From IMG/VR virus record IMGVR_UViG_3300040801_004087, positions 1 to 39,100 of that record: a stretch of DNA of 39,100 bases; one strand, written 5' to 3'. The notes below the pieces were generated by a model that saw only the letters and a program-made list of their open reading frames with translations, was not told the origin of the DNA and made no database searches. The DNA comes from a virus. The translations under genes were made by a program, and so were the position numbers. Shown here piece by piece: positions 14,538 through 22,312 of this stretch (its first letter is position 1; each line of letters begins with the position of its first letter).

Positions 14538-14908
14538 TCGGCGTCTCCCATCCGGTCCTCGTTCATCGGGCAGGTCGGGCACACACGGTCGTACGTGATG
14601 TGGAACTGGTTGCGCGGCGGACCTGCGCGGCGGCGGTTGCGGAGGCAGCTGGCGCGCGGAATCGGGTCTGGCCAGATCAGGCATTCCACGCGGTCGCCGG
14701 TGTAGGCGGCGAGGATTTGCTTCTCGGCCTCAGCCATTGACCCGGCGTAGTTGTTGTAGAGGACGCGGCTGATGTAACCGGACGACTTGCCGAGCCGGTC
14801 GGCGACCTTTCGCTGGCTGTCCCGGTCGCAGGCGTCGGCGAGGATCTGGATGTAGCGGGGCGGCTTGTCGCCCCACGCGGCGGCGAGCCGCTGACGATCA
14901 ACGGGCAT
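14534..14908 (-). CDS. Helix-turn-helix early protein with C-terminal Cys pairs
   Basis: This 124-aa protein has a helix-turn-helix near residues 18-55 (YIQILADACDRDSQRKVADR then LGKSSGYISRVLYNNYAG) resembling XRE-type or sigma-like DNA binders. Its C-terminal half has four cysteines (CLIWPDPIPRASC and CPTC), possibly a metal site. The start at 14908 is chosen because GAAAGGA stands 9 nt upstream; an ATG at 14941 would add 11 residues and a larger overlap. It is probably an early regulator. Confidence 0.72.
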   Translation of the reverse strand: MPVDRQRLAAAWGDKPPRYIQILADACDRDSQRKVADRLGKSSGYISRVLYNNYAGSMAEAEKQILAAYTGDRVECLIWPDPIPRASCLRNRRRAGPPRNQFHITYDRVCPTCPMNEDRMGDAE

Positions 14909-15473
14909 GTTCGCGTCCTTTCGTGACGTCGAAAGTTTCATTGGTGTTGGGATCGTGGAGGCGCCGGGTGCCGGTCGCGGTACAGCGCGTCACGAAAGGC
15001 GCCTTCGGGCCGCTGCGCCGGACCAGGCGGTAGCGAGCCTGGCGGTTCGACTTCCAGCCATAGGTGCGCGACATCCGCACGAACCCCGCCCGCTGCAGGC
15101 TTATTATGAAATTGTAGGCCGCAGAACGGGAGCTGCGGGCAACGAGCATCAGCTCGGAGACCTGAAACTCGCCGAGCATCCGCATCGACTGCCAGAGGCG
15201 CTGGCGCGGCGGCGTTTCCGTTCGCGTCGACCCGTCGCGCGACAGCCTGGGTGTGTCGGTGGGAGCCGTGCCGGTGACCCGGTAAGTCGCCGGCTTCTGA
15301 TGAGCCTGCTGCGCCTTCTCGAGGAAACCCGCGCGGAGCCACCCTGCGACGTTCGCCCGCGCGCCGCTGAGCGAGATCCGGGCCCTCGCGGTCATCTCCG
15401 CGTAGGTCAGACCGTCCGGCGCGGCGCGGAGCGCCCGCCAGAGCCGGTCGGCCTTGTCGCCCTTCCGCTCCAT
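14898..15473 (-). CDS. Early protein with two winged-helix domains
   Basis: This 191-aa protein seems to be a tandem of two winged-helix domains. The first is RLWRALRAAPDGLTYAEMTA then ISLSGARANVAGWLRAGFLE (residues 10-52). The second is RLWQSMRMLGEFQVSELMLV then SRSAAYNFIISLQRAGFVRM (about 93-133). A basic linker lies between. It directly follows the B gene (TGATG overlap) and likely binds DNA during early replication. No named family was assigned. Confidence 0.7.
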   Translation of the reverse strand: MERKGDKADRLWRALRAAPDGLTYAEMTARARISLSGARANVAGWLRAGFLEKAQQAHQKPATYRVTGTAPTDTPRLSRDGSTRTETPPRQRLWQSMRMLGEFQVSELMLVARSSRSAAYNFIISLQRAGFVRMSRTYGWKSNRQARYRLVRRSGPKAPFVTRCTATGTRRLHDPNTNETFDVTKGREHAR

Positions 15474-16249
15474 CAGGCCGGGACCTTGCGCGTGACCGGG
15501 TCGCCCGTGATCACCCTGCGGTTGCCCCAGAGGGCGCGGTCGATGCGGCCCATCCCCTCGGCCGTCGCGAAGCGCTGCGCCTCCTCTAGGTTGACCCGGA
15601 TGCGGCGCGCGTTCTTCTTCGTCTGGACGCGGAAATGCTCGACGAGGTCGTCGGCGACCTCGACATCCTGGCAGAACACGTCGCGCAGCATTAGCGCGTC
15701 GGCCGCGCTAGCGGGCGCTGCGGGCGTGAAGGTGAGGATGCGGGAGTGGAACTGATCCCAGCGCTTCAGCTTCTGGGGCAGGCTTTCCATCCCCACCAGC
15801 ATGATGCCGCAGGGCGTCTTGTCGTGCAGGTCGCGGGCGACGTCGACCATCTGTTTCTTCACGAGGTAGTCGGCCTCGTCGATGATGATCGGCCGCGGGA
15901 AGACGTTCAGCTGCTCGATCAGCTCGGCCAGTATCGCCGGGCTGGTGCGCGCGGGCTTCGCGATGCCGATCTCGCGGCTGAGCTCGGTCAGGAAGCTCTT
16001 CACCGTCCAGATCGAGCAGAACTCCACGTAGGCCGCGCCCGTTTCGTTCTGGGCGAAGGAGCTGGCGTAGGTCTTGCCGTAGCCAGGCGGCCCGTGAAGG
16101 ACGCCGAAGCGCGGGCTGTTCTCGCCCGCATTCTGCAGTTCCATCACGGATTTCAGCGCCAGCGCCATGTTGGACAGCGGGGCCATCTGGCCGACGCCGG
16201 CCGGCGGGTCCGCCTCCTCTTCCGGATTGAGGCTCGACTGGTTGATCAT
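15473..16249 (-). CDS. B: MuB-like transposition ATPase (AAA+)
   Basis: This 258-aa protein is the target-capture ATPase that delivers target DNA to the transposase and stimulates it. The Walker A motif is GPPGYGKT (residues 53-60), the Walker B motif IIIDEAD (121-127), and a sensor-like segment GIMLVGMESLPQKLKRWDQF follows (SRILTF after it). Mu B is 312 aa; here the N-terminal helix-turn-helix extension of Mu B is missing, and the protein begins close to the ATPase core. The start at 16249 overlaps the transposase stop (ATGA). Confidence 0.93.
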   Translation of the reverse strand: MINQSSLNPEEEADPPAGVGQMAPLSNMALALKSVMELQNAGENSPRFGVLHGPPGYGKTYASSFAQNETGAAYVEFCSIWTVKSFLTELSREIGIAKPARTSPAILAELIEQLNVFPRPIIIDEADYLVKKQMVDVARDLHDKTPCGIMLVGMESLPQKLKRWDQFHSRILTFTPAAPASAADALMLRDVFCQDVEVADDLVEHFRVQTKKNARRIRVNLEEAQRFATAEGMGRIDRALWGNRRVITGDPVTRKVPA

Positions 16250-17796
16250 GCGGATGCTCCTCCTCGTGCCGCTCCGCCGCCGAAGCGGACGGAGAGGACT
16301 TTCTGCGCCCGGTATTCCGGGCACGCGGCGTAGCGGCGGGCTGCCGCCAGCTTCATGTCGTCGACGGGTTCGCCGCTCTCGGCGCGCGCGATTAGGGCGT
16401 CGGCCTCGGCCACCTTCTCGGCCGGCGAACGCTTCGCGGCGGCGCGGCTGGCGCCGGCCGCGCGGCGCAGTTCGGCGAGATCGACCGGCGGGGCGGTGTC
16501 CTCGGTGTCCTGCGCTGGCGAAGGACCGGCAGGGCGCGGCGCGGGCAGCGGTGTGATCTCGCCCGCCCGTTCGGCCTCGCCGCGAAGGGTCATCGCCACC
16601 GCGTCCTCGATCGAGAACCCGCGCGCCGCGTCGCGCAGTTTCTGCGCCTCGGCATTGCGGTACTCGGCCTGCGCGCGGCGGGCCGCCTCGGCGAACTGCT
16701 GCTCCGAAAGGCCCGCGCGCTCGTGATCGATGGCGGTGCAAAGGTAGGTGCCTGCCTCGTCAAAGATGAGCAGCTCGCCGAGGTCGGCCTCGTCGCGGCG
16801 CACGGCGACGTCGCGGCCCATCCATCCGTTCAGGGCGGCGTGCCAGTAACGGCCGCCCTTCCATTCGATGCCGCGCTTGCCGACCGTTCGGGTGCCGACG
16901 AAGTCGGTCAGCGACCGGCGCACGATGTCCTCGTCCGGTGCGCGGCGCGGGCGGACCAGCGAGGTCGCGGCCCGCGCGATCGGTGTCTGCTTCGTGGTGC
17001 CGTGCTTGCGCTGGTGGTAGGTGCCCTCCGTCCATGCGCTCAGGATCGCGGCGAACTCCTCGCCGGACAGCGCGGGCTGGATCTCCGCGCGGCCGGTGCG
17101 TTTCTTGGCGCGGCCGCGCAGCTTCTGCGCGTCGGCGACCGAATGGCCGGTGAAGCCTTCGAGCAGCGGCGCCCGCTCGCGCATGAAGGTGCCGAACAGG
17201 CGCTCGACGTAAGGCTTTTTCTCCGGGCTGCCGGGCGGGCAGATGATCTGTTCAATGCCGAGAAGGTCGAGCGCCGACTTCACCGACCGGTTGACGTAGC
17301 CGGAACCGTTGTCGGTCGCGATGGCCTGCGGAAGGACGCCCCATTTCAGGATCGCCTCCCGGATCAGGCGGCGCACCGACTGGCCGGATTCGGACGGCGC
17401 AACGATGAAGAAGGCGAGGCGCGAGTAGCGGTCGATCAGGCCGAGGACGGCAACGCGGCCGTCCGTCGTCATCACGTCGGCCTTCGTGGTGTCGACTTCC
17501 CAGACCTGGTGCGCGGAATCGACGCCGCCGTCGGCGCGGCCGAGCGACAGGCGAAATTTCGACTTGTAGGCGTCGGGGTCGCGGATCGCGGCGAAGATCG
17601 CCGCCTTTTCCTCGTTCCGGCGCCGGATGTAGCGCTGCAGCTGGCGGAGGGTGGGGAGTGTGTCGAACTGCGTGGCGAGAAGCTCAAGGATCCGCGGCGC
17701 GGCCCAACCCTCCCGCGCGACCATCAGGTCGACGGCGGCAGCGAGGTCGCGGTGCCGGTCGAAGAAGCTGGTGTTCCGCGGACGGCCCCCGGGCAC
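16246..17796 (-). CDS. A: MuA-like DDE transposase
   Basis: This 516-aa protein catalyses strand transfer of the phage ends. A bipartite N-terminal DNA-binding region (residues 5-65, RHRDLAAAVDLMVAREGWAA, then LRQLQRYIRRR) precedes the RNase H-like catalytic core with D102 (WEVDTTKAD), D162 (IATDNGSG) and E198 (KPYVERLFGTF). After the core come a beta-barrel region and an Ala-rich C terminus, which in MuA contacts MuB. MuA is 663 aa and starts with an enhancer-binding domain, which is lacking here; a separate Ner-like gene sits 2 bp upstream. The GTG at 17796 is the likely start; the frame continues to 18129 but overlaps ner. Confidence 0.93.
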   Translation of the reverse strand: MPGGRPRNTSFFDRHRDLAAAVDLMVAREGWAAPRILELLATQFDTLPTLRQLQRYIRRRNEEKAAIFAAIRDPDAYKSKFRLSLGRADGGVDSAHQVWEVDTTKADVMTTDGRVAVLGLIDRYSRLAFFIVAPSESGQSVRRLIREAILKWGVLPQAIATDNGSGYVNRSVKSALDLLGIEQIICPPGSPEKKPYVERLFGTFMRERAPLLEGFTGHSVADAQKLRGRAKKRTGRAEIQPALSGEEFAAILSAWTEGTYHQRKHGTTKQTPIARAATSLVRPRRAPDEDIVRRSLTDFVGTRTVGKRGIEWKGGRYWHAALNGWMGRDVAVRRDEADLGELLIFDEAGTYLCTAIDHERAGLSEQQFAEAARRAQAEYRNAEAQKLRDAARGFSIEDAVAMTLRGEAERAGEITPLPAPRPAGPSPAQDTEDTAPPVDLAELRRAAGASRAAAKRSPAEKVAEADALIARAESGEPVDDMKLAAARRYAACPEYRAQKVLSVRFGGGAARGGASA

Positions 17797-17798
17797 GC

Positions 17799-18068
17799 TC
17801 AGCGCCCCTGGAAACGGCGCTTCGGCCGGTAATTTTCGGGCGGCTGCGGACGCAGGCGGGAGCCGTCGATCGCGTAACGGTCCGGCCAGAGCTCGGCCGG
17901 TGAGACGTCCAGAACTGCCGCGATCGCTTCCTCGCCGCGCTTGTTCGGCCTGTGGATCGCCGACGAGCAAGTATGGCGCGGCAGCCCGAACTTGGCGTCG
18001 ACTTCCAACATGGTAGTGCCGCGAGCGCGAATCGCTGCTACGATGTAATTCGGGTTGCACGATTCCAA
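17799..18068 (-). CDS. ner: Ner-like DNA-binding regulator
   Basis: This 89-aa protein matches the Ner/Nlp family, which turns down early and repressor transcription in transposable phages. The pattern is IVAAIRARGTTMLEVDAKFG, then LPRHTCSSAIHRPNKRGEEA and a conserved end LDVSPAELWPDRY. It is the first gene of the minus-strand early operon, next to the shared control region and diverging from the repressor gene. The start at 18068 has only a modest ribosome-binding site. Confidence 0.88.
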   Translation of the reverse strand: MESCNPNYIVAAIRARGTTMLEVDAKFGLPRHTCSSAIHRPNKRGEEAIAAVLDVSPAELWPDRYAIDGSRLRPQPPENYRPKRRFQGR

Positions 18069-18164
18069 GGATCCCTAGCCTCTCGTTCGGTTTCCAACTT
18101 TCCGGAGTGGCTAATTCAGAATTGTGCAAATCGCAAGAGTTATTCTCCGCCGGAGGTCAAGGTG
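18069..18164. promoter_or_regulatory. Divergent early/repressor control region with operator-like palindromes
   Basis: This 96-bp gap separates ner (minus) from the repressor (plus) and is clearly AT-richer than its surroundings. It holds a perfect palindrome AATTC-A-GAATT (18113-18123) and a near-adjacent TGC-AAATC-GCA (18125-18135). By analogy with Mu and lambda it should contain both the early and the lysogeny promoters and the binding sites of repressor and Ner. No convincing -35/-10 pair could be fixed by eye. The repressor ribosome-binding site GGAGG is at 18152-18156. Confidence 0.65.
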
Positions 18165-18806
18165 ATGGAATTCAGCGATCATTTTACCGATCGGTTGCAG
18201 ATTGCTCTCGCGCAGGCGGGCGGTATTCCGCACGTTGCCCAAGAATTGGGAATCGGTCAGTCGACGCTCTACAATTATCGGAAGGGTGCCCAATCCCCAT
18301 CGGTCGCCTTCATCTACCAGCTCGCCCGCCTCGCGGGGATTGAGCCAGGCTGGATCGTCGGAACGCAGGAGCTGTCGAAAGAGCAGGTGAAGGTCGCCCC
18401 GGTGCCGCTTTACGACATTTCGATCTCGGCGGGCGGCGGCGCAGTGTCCTGGGCGGAAGAGGTCCAGGAGCATCTGAGCTTCAACGAATCCTGGCTGCGC
18501 GAGAATTTCGGCGAACCGGAGAATTTGGTCCTGTTCCGGATCGTCGGCGATTCGCAGGAGCCGCTCATGTCGACCGATGACACGCTCATGACGGACCGAT
18601 CAAAACGGACGCCCGGCGACGGCCTCCACGTCGTGCGCACCGGCGACACGCTGCAGATCAAACGGCTGCACCGGATCAGCGCTTCGAAACTGCAGCTGCT
18701 GTCGGCCAATCCGGCCTATCCGCCCATCGAGATCGACCTGGAGGCGGAAGGCGAGCAGTTCGAGATCGTGGGCAAGGGCGTCTGCCTGCTGCGTATGTTG
18801 ATCTGA
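18165..18806 (+). CDS. CI/LexA-like phage repressor (helix-turn-helix plus S24 peptidase)
   Basis: This 213-aa protein should maintain lysogeny. Residues 9-60 form a helix-turn-helix (GGIPHVAQELGIGQSTLYNY), and residues 80-213 an S24 domain. The cleavage site is likely Ala89-Gly90 in SISAGGG. The catalytic dyad is Ser130 (VGDSQEP) and Lys166 (LQIKRLHR). All key residues are present, so DNA damage via RecA probably induces the phage by self-cleavage, unlike Mu c, which has no such domain. The ATG at 18165 has GGAGG 8 nt upstream. The frame extends upstream to 17952 but that part crosses ner in antisense. Confidence 0.93.
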   Translation: MEFSDHFTDRLQIALAQAGGIPHVAQELGIGQSTLYNYRKGAQSPSVAFIYQLARLAGIEPGWIVGTQELSKEQVKVAPVPLYDISISAGGGAVSWAEEVQEHLSFNESWLRENFGEPENLVLFRIVGDSQEPLMSTDDTLMTDRSKRTPGDGLHVVRTGDTLQIKRLHRISASKLQLLSANPAYPPIEIDLEAEGEQFEIVGKGVCLLRMLI

Positions 18807-18921
18807 TGCGACCGTCGCAAATTTGCCCGCTGAGACGTTTCTTCCGCCGTAAGTGGCGAAGGGCGGGGCTGCGGCCTGAAAAACGCTGTGCGGGGGCGTT
18901 CAGGGCGATTGGCGGCGCTTC

Positions 18922-19287
18922 TTGATCATAGCCGCTGCCCTCTCTTCGTTCATCCTGTGCACCGAACCTGTGGCGGCGCGGGACGGCGACGATCTTCTGT
19001 GCGGCGATCTCAAGCTGCGGATCGAGGGCGTGAACGCGCGGGAGCTGTCGAACGACTGCCGGGGCCGCGCACCCTGTCCGGCGATGGCCGGGCACGAGGC
19101 GCGGCGCATCCTCGGCGATCTCGTGGCGGACGGCTTCAGCTACCGGGTCAGCTACGAGGATCGCTACGGCCGCGCGGTCGCGGAAATCCGCCTTGCCGAT
19201 GGCCGCGATCTCGCCTGCACCTTGATTGCCGAAGGCGCGGCGCTACGCTGGCCGAAATACTGGCCGGAGGGGAAACGGTGTGAGTGA
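18922..19287 (+). CDS. Secreted thermonuclease-like (SNase) protein
   Basis: This 121-aa protein has a hydrophobic signal-like N terminus (IIAAALSSFILCTEPVAA) and an SNase-fold domain. KLRIEGVNARE corresponds to the family pattern V-R-L-x-G-I-D-A-P-E, and DRYGRAVAEI to D-x-Y-G-R. The three residues expected for catalysis (Arg33, Glu41, Arg84) are present. It would act in the periplasm. The start is a TTG with a weak ribosome-binding site. It lies just after the repressor on the same strand, a position where lysogenic-conversion genes are common. A role against incoming phage DNA is possible but inferred. Confidence 0.75.
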   Translation: MIIAAALSSFILCTEPVAARDGDDLLCGDLKLRIEGVNARELSNDCRGRAPCPAMAGHEARRILGDLVADGFSYRVSYEDRYGRAVAEIRLADGRDLACTLIAEGAALRWPKYWPEGKRCE

Positions 19288-19654
19288 CGATACGAGCGGC
19301 GAGCGCCGAGTTGACACGAGCCCCTCCTCGTTCCCCGCGCCGAAAGACAGCGAGTCTGACGGTGCGGACACCGCGCCATTCGGCAGCTTTCTGCGGACGC
19401 TGGGCCTCACGATGATGTGGATCGGCGTCTTCCTGCTGGTCGGTTCACTTTTCTTCCCCACCACAGTCACCATCCCCGGCGGTCTGGAGCGCGACCTTCT
19501 GGGCGCGTACGGCCGCGCTGCCGACCAGGAGGTCGTCAATCTCGGCCGTCTCAGCTCCGCCTGGTTCATCCGCCTGACCGGCTTCGTCCTGTTCCTGGGC
19601 GGCCTGCGCCTGTGGATTCACGGCGACCAGAAGCGGGACCGCGCCGCCGCCTAG
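19280..19654 (+). CDS. Two-span membrane protein
   Basis: This 124-aa protein begins with a polar, Ser/Asp-rich cytoplasmic-type segment (residues 1-35) and has two membrane segments (about residues 39-61, LGLTMMWIGVFLLVGSLFF, and about 95-113, FIRLTGFVLFLGGLRLWI). The GTG at 19280 has GGAGG about 10 nt upstream and overlaps the nuclease gene by 8 nt, so the two are translated together. Function unknown; pairing with the secreted nuclease suggests a joint envelope role. Confidence 0.72.
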   Translation: MSDDTSGERRVDTSPSSFPAPKDSESDGADTAPFGSFLRTLGLTMMWIGVFLLVGSLFFPTTVTIPGGLERDLLGAYGRAADQEVVNLGRLSSAWFIRLTGFVLFLGGLRLWIHGDQKRDRAAA

Positions 19655-19706
19655 TCCGGGCCACTGCCCATCCCGTTCCCACCCCTGTCCGCGGCCCCGT
19701 CTGCAC

Positions 19707-19755
19707 CCCCGTCCTGTGGGGGACGGGGGCTGCCGTCTGAGACCCGTTCTATCAC
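19707..19755 (+). promoter_or_regulatory. Predicted Mor-dependent late promoter, capsid/tail operon
   Basis: An 8-bp perfect inverted repeat CCCCGTCC-N6-GGACGGGG (19707-19728) is followed by CTGCC and, after 14 nt, CTATCAC with the -10-like TATCAC at 19750-19755. The 18-mer TGGGGGACGGGGGCTGCC recurs exactly before the lysis operon. If TATCAC is the -10, the start point falls at about 19762, the A of the protease ATG, which has no ribosome-binding site. This predicts a leaderless late mRNA. Confidence 0.68.
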
Positions 19756-19761
19756 CGGGTC

Positions 19762-20814
19762 ATGGCAACGACCCGCTCCATCGAAATTCTCCGGCTAGGC
19801 CGGCACACGTCGCTCGGCGCCGGCGCGCACCAGTTCGGTGAGGCCGAAGCCGCCGCGCTGATCGCGAATTACGACGCGGCGAAGGATCCCGCGCCGCTCG
19901 TCATCGGCCACCCCAAGCTCACCGACCGCGCGCTCGGCTGGGTCGACGGGATGCGGCTGGAAGGTGACGTGATCGTCGCCGACATTTCCGGCATCCCCGC
20001 CGAATTCGCCGAGAGTGAGGAGGCCCAGGGCTTCCGCCGCGTCTCCGCCAGCTTTTACCCACCCGGCCACGCCGCCAGCCCCAACGGCGCGGGCTACTAC
20101 CTGCGCCACGTCGGCCTGCTCGGCGCACACGCGCCGTCCGTGAAGGGCCTCGCCGCCGTCGAGTTCGGCGATGCGGGCGAAGGCCTAGCCGAAATCACGA
20201 CCCTGTTCTCCGCACCGAAAGGACCCACCGTGACGACTCCCAACGCCGCCAAACCGAAGGCCGACCAGGCCGCCACCGAAACCGCTACGGTCGATTTCGC
20301 CGAACGCGAAAAGCAGCTGTCGCAGCGCGAGGCCGACATCGCCGCCCGCGAGGAGCAGGCCGCTGCCGCCGAAGCGGCGCGCGTTCACCAGGACCACGTC
20401 GATTTTGCCGAGACGCTGGTCGGCGAGGCGAAGCTGTCGCCTGCGGGCAAGGGCCTCGTTGTCGGCGTCCTCGACCACCTCGCCGCGCCGCGCTCTGGCG
20501 AGCCGACCTTCGTCGAGTTCGCCGAGGCGGAGGGCGCGACGCCCGCCAAGCTCGACCCCGCCGATGCCTTCAAGAAGCTCTTCGACCGGGCGAAGCCGAT
20601 GATCGAGTTCGGCGAGGCCGCAAAGGATGACGGCGATGCGCCCAAGGGTCCGGCGATCTCGATCCCGACACCTGCTGGTTACGACGTCGATGCGAACCGC
20701 GCCGCCGTCCACAACCGCGCCCTGCAGATCGAGGCGGCCGAGAAGGTCCCCTACGTCGATGCCGCGATCCGCGCCGAGGCCGAACTCGGCAGCAAGGGTG
20801 CCAGCGCCCCCTGA
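19762..20814 (+). CDS. Mu I-like prohead protease with C-terminal scaffold
   Basis: This 350-aa protein matches Mu gpI: an N-terminal protease (about residues 1-150, with LVIGHPKLTDRALGWVDGM, FRRVSASFYPPG and YYLRHVGLLGAHAPSVKGL) followed by a coiled scaffold part (REKQLSQREADIAAREEQAA). The protease matures the prohead after capsid assembly. The His in VIGHPK and the Ser in RRVSASFY are likely catalytic by analogy with the family. No Shine-Dalgarno sequence precedes the ATG, fitting the predicted leaderless transcript. A nested second start is listed separately. Confidence 0.92.
   Translation: MATTRSIEILRLGRHTSLGAGAHQFGEAEAAALIANYDAAKDPAPLVIGHPKLTDRALGWVDGMRLEGDVIVADISGIPAEFAESEEAQGFRRVSASFYPPGHAASPNGAGYYLRHVGLLGAHAPSVKGLAAVEFGDAGEGLAEITTLFSAPKGPTVTTPNAAKPKADQAATETATVDFAEREKQLSQREADIAAREEQAAAAEAARVHQDHVDFAETLVGEAKLSPAGKGLVVGVLDHLAAPRSGEPTFVEFAEAEGATPAKLDPADAFKKLFDRAKPMIEFGEAAKDDGDAPKGPAISIPTPAGYDVDANRAAVHNRALQIEAAEKVPYVDAAIRAEAELGSKGASAP
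20230..20814 (+). CDS. Nested scaffold protein (Mu Z-like), internal start in the protease gene
   Basis: Inside the protease frame a GTG at 20230 is preceded by AAAGGA (20218-20223) at 6-nt spacing, the same motif used by many genes of this phage. Translation from here gives a 194-aa protein (VTTPNAAKPKADQAATETAT...) consisting of just the coiled scaffold part. Mu gene I contains the analogous nested scaffold gene Z. The protein would fill the prohead interior and be cleaved by the protease. Confidence 0.75.
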   Translation: MTTPNAAKPKADQAATETATVDFAEREKQLSQREADIAAREEQAAAAEAARVHQDHVDFAETLVGEAKLSPAGKGLVVGVLDHLAAPRSGEPTFVEFAEAEGATPAKLDPADAFKKLFDRAKPMIEFGEAAKDDGDAPKGPAISIPTPAGYDVDANRAAVHNRALQIEAAEKVPYVDAAIRAEAELGSKGASAP

Positions 20815-20867
20815 CGCCGCCCACGCTGCGAACCCACAGACACGCAATCATCCCGAAGGACTGACCG

Positions 20868-21197
20868 ATGCAGAAGCGCCCCATTTTCACCGACACCCGC
20901 GAGGCCGCCGAGGCGCTCGTCAAGGACCGGTTCGTCAATCACGACGGCAGCCAGACCGCCGCCGGCGAGAAGAGCTACGGCGTCGTGAACTATGACTGCA
21001 ACGCCGGTGACAGCGCACCGGTCGACGTGATCGGCACCACGATCGTCGAACTCGGCGGCACGGTGTCGATCGGCATGCCCCTGAAGGCGGACGCCAGCGG
21101 CCGCGCCATCAATCATGACGGCAGCGGCAGTCTGAACGCGCGTGCACTCGGGGCCGGCGACAGCGGCGACCGCATCGAAGTGATCCTCATTCCCTGA
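20868..21197 (+). CDS. Capsid decoration-like protein (DUF2190)
   Basis: This 109-aa protein shows the DUF2190 pattern (SAPVDVIGTTIVELGGTVSI then GMPLKADASGRAI), a beta-rich protein found between the protease and major capsid genes of Mu-like and other phages. It probably sits on the outer capsid surface and stabilises the head. GAAGGA precedes the ATG by about 8 nt. Confidence 0.83.
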   Translation: MQKRPIFTDTREAAEALVKDRFVNHDGSQTAAGEKSYGVVNYDCNAGDSAPVDVIGTTIVELGGTVSIGMPLKADASGRAINHDGSGSLNARALGAGDSGDRIEVILIP

Positions 21198-21252
21198 CGG
21201 CGCCGCGCCGTCCCTGTTCCCGCCCGTTTAACCAGCCAGGAAAGCCCGTTTC

Positions 21253-22194
21253 ATGGACATCTCCCCCGCACAGGCCCGCATCGTCGATCCGGTCCTTACG
21301 AACCACGCCACCGGCTTTCGCCAGCCCGGCCTGATCGCCGACGTTCTGTTTCCCTACGTCACCGTTGCCACCCGCGCGGCGAAGCGCATCGTGTTCGGGA
21401 AGCAGGCGATGCAGCTTGCCGAGTCGCTCCGGGCGCCGGGTACCGAGATCAAGCGGGTCGCATTCGGCTACGCCGCCGAACCGGTCTCGCTGATCCAGCA
21501 CGCGCTGGCCGCCGTCGTCCCGATCGAGCATGAACAGGAAGCGCGCGAAGTGCCGGGTCTCGACCTGCAGATGCGCGCCGTTGCCCTGGTCGCGGCGAAG
21601 ATCGAGCTGGCCCGTGAAGCCGAAGCTGCCGCCCTCGCCCGCAACGCCGCAAGTTACGCCGCGAGCAACAAGCTGGCCTACACCAGCGGCACGAGTTGGT
21701 GGAACGCGTCGTCCAAACCGAAGCAGGATTTCGAAGCGGGCAAGGAGGCCGTCCGCGCGCGGACCGGCATGCGGCCGAACACCGCCGTCCTGACCGCGAC
21801 GGCGCGCGCTGCGCTCAGCGTGCACGAGGACGTCCTCTCCTACCGCAAGGCGATCGGGCGCTTCGCCGTCGATGATGACGTCCTGAAGGCGTATCTCGGC
21901 GTGGCGCGGCTGGAGATCGCCGACGCGATCGTCGCGGACGCCGACGGCAGCTTCACCGATGTCTGGGGCGATGACGCGATCCTTGCCTACGTTCCGGAAA
22001 GCGAGACGGCCCAGCAGATGGAAATGCCGTCCTACGGCTACACCTACCGCCTGCGCGGGCATCCGGTGGTCAACCCGACCCGCTGGGATCCGAATACGCG
22101 CAGCTGGGTCAACGATTACGTCTCCGAACAGCGGCCGTACATCGTCGGGCCGGACAGCGGTTTCCTGTTCCAGAATGCGGGCCTGAAGGCCTGA
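21253..22194 (+). CDS. Major capsid protein
   Basis: This 313-aa protein is the likely major head subunit (Mu T equivalent, HK97-type fold family by position and pattern). Typical segments are LTNHATGFRQPGLIADVLFP near the N terminus, KIELAREAEAAALARN in the long helix, RTGMRPNTAVLTATARAAL, and a C-terminal GYTYRLRGHPVVNPTRWDPN. CAGGAAAG lies before the ATG. It follows protease/scaffold and decoration genes as expected. A stem-loop after the gene may trim or stabilise the abundant message. Confidence 0.9.
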   Translation: MDISPAQARIVDPVLTNHATGFRQPGLIADVLFPYVTVATRAAKRIVFGKQAMQLAESLRAPGTEIKRVAFGYAAEPVSLIQHALAAVVPIEHEQEAREVPGLDLQMRAVALVAAKIELAREAEAAALARNAASYAASNKLAYTSGTSWWNASSKPKQDFEAGKEAVRARTGMRPNTAVLTATARAALSVHEDVLSYRKAIGRFAVDDDVLKAYLGVARLEIADAIVADADGSFTDVWGDDAILAYVPESETAQQMEMPSYGYTYRLRGHPVVNPTRWDPNTRSWVNDYVSEQRPYIVGPDSGFLFQNAGLKA

Positions 22195-22203
22195 CCCTGA
22201 ACC

Positions 22204-22237
22204 GCCGCCGGGCACTTCTATCCTTCCACCCGGCGGC
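22204..22237 (+). terminator. Stem-loop after the capsid gene
   Basis: GCCGCCGGG (22204-22212) pairs perfectly with CCCGGCGGC (22229-22237) across a 16-nt loop, 10 bp after the capsid stop. No T-tract follows, so it is more likely a partial terminator or mRNA stabiliser than a full Rho-independent stop. The next gene starts at 22313. Confidence 0.5.
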
Positions 22238-22312
22238 GTCCCTGGGCGGCGTGCACAACCCTGATCCCGTGCGCGCCGCCCGTTTTTGTCCCCGCTTCCG
22301 AAAGGCCGCCCG

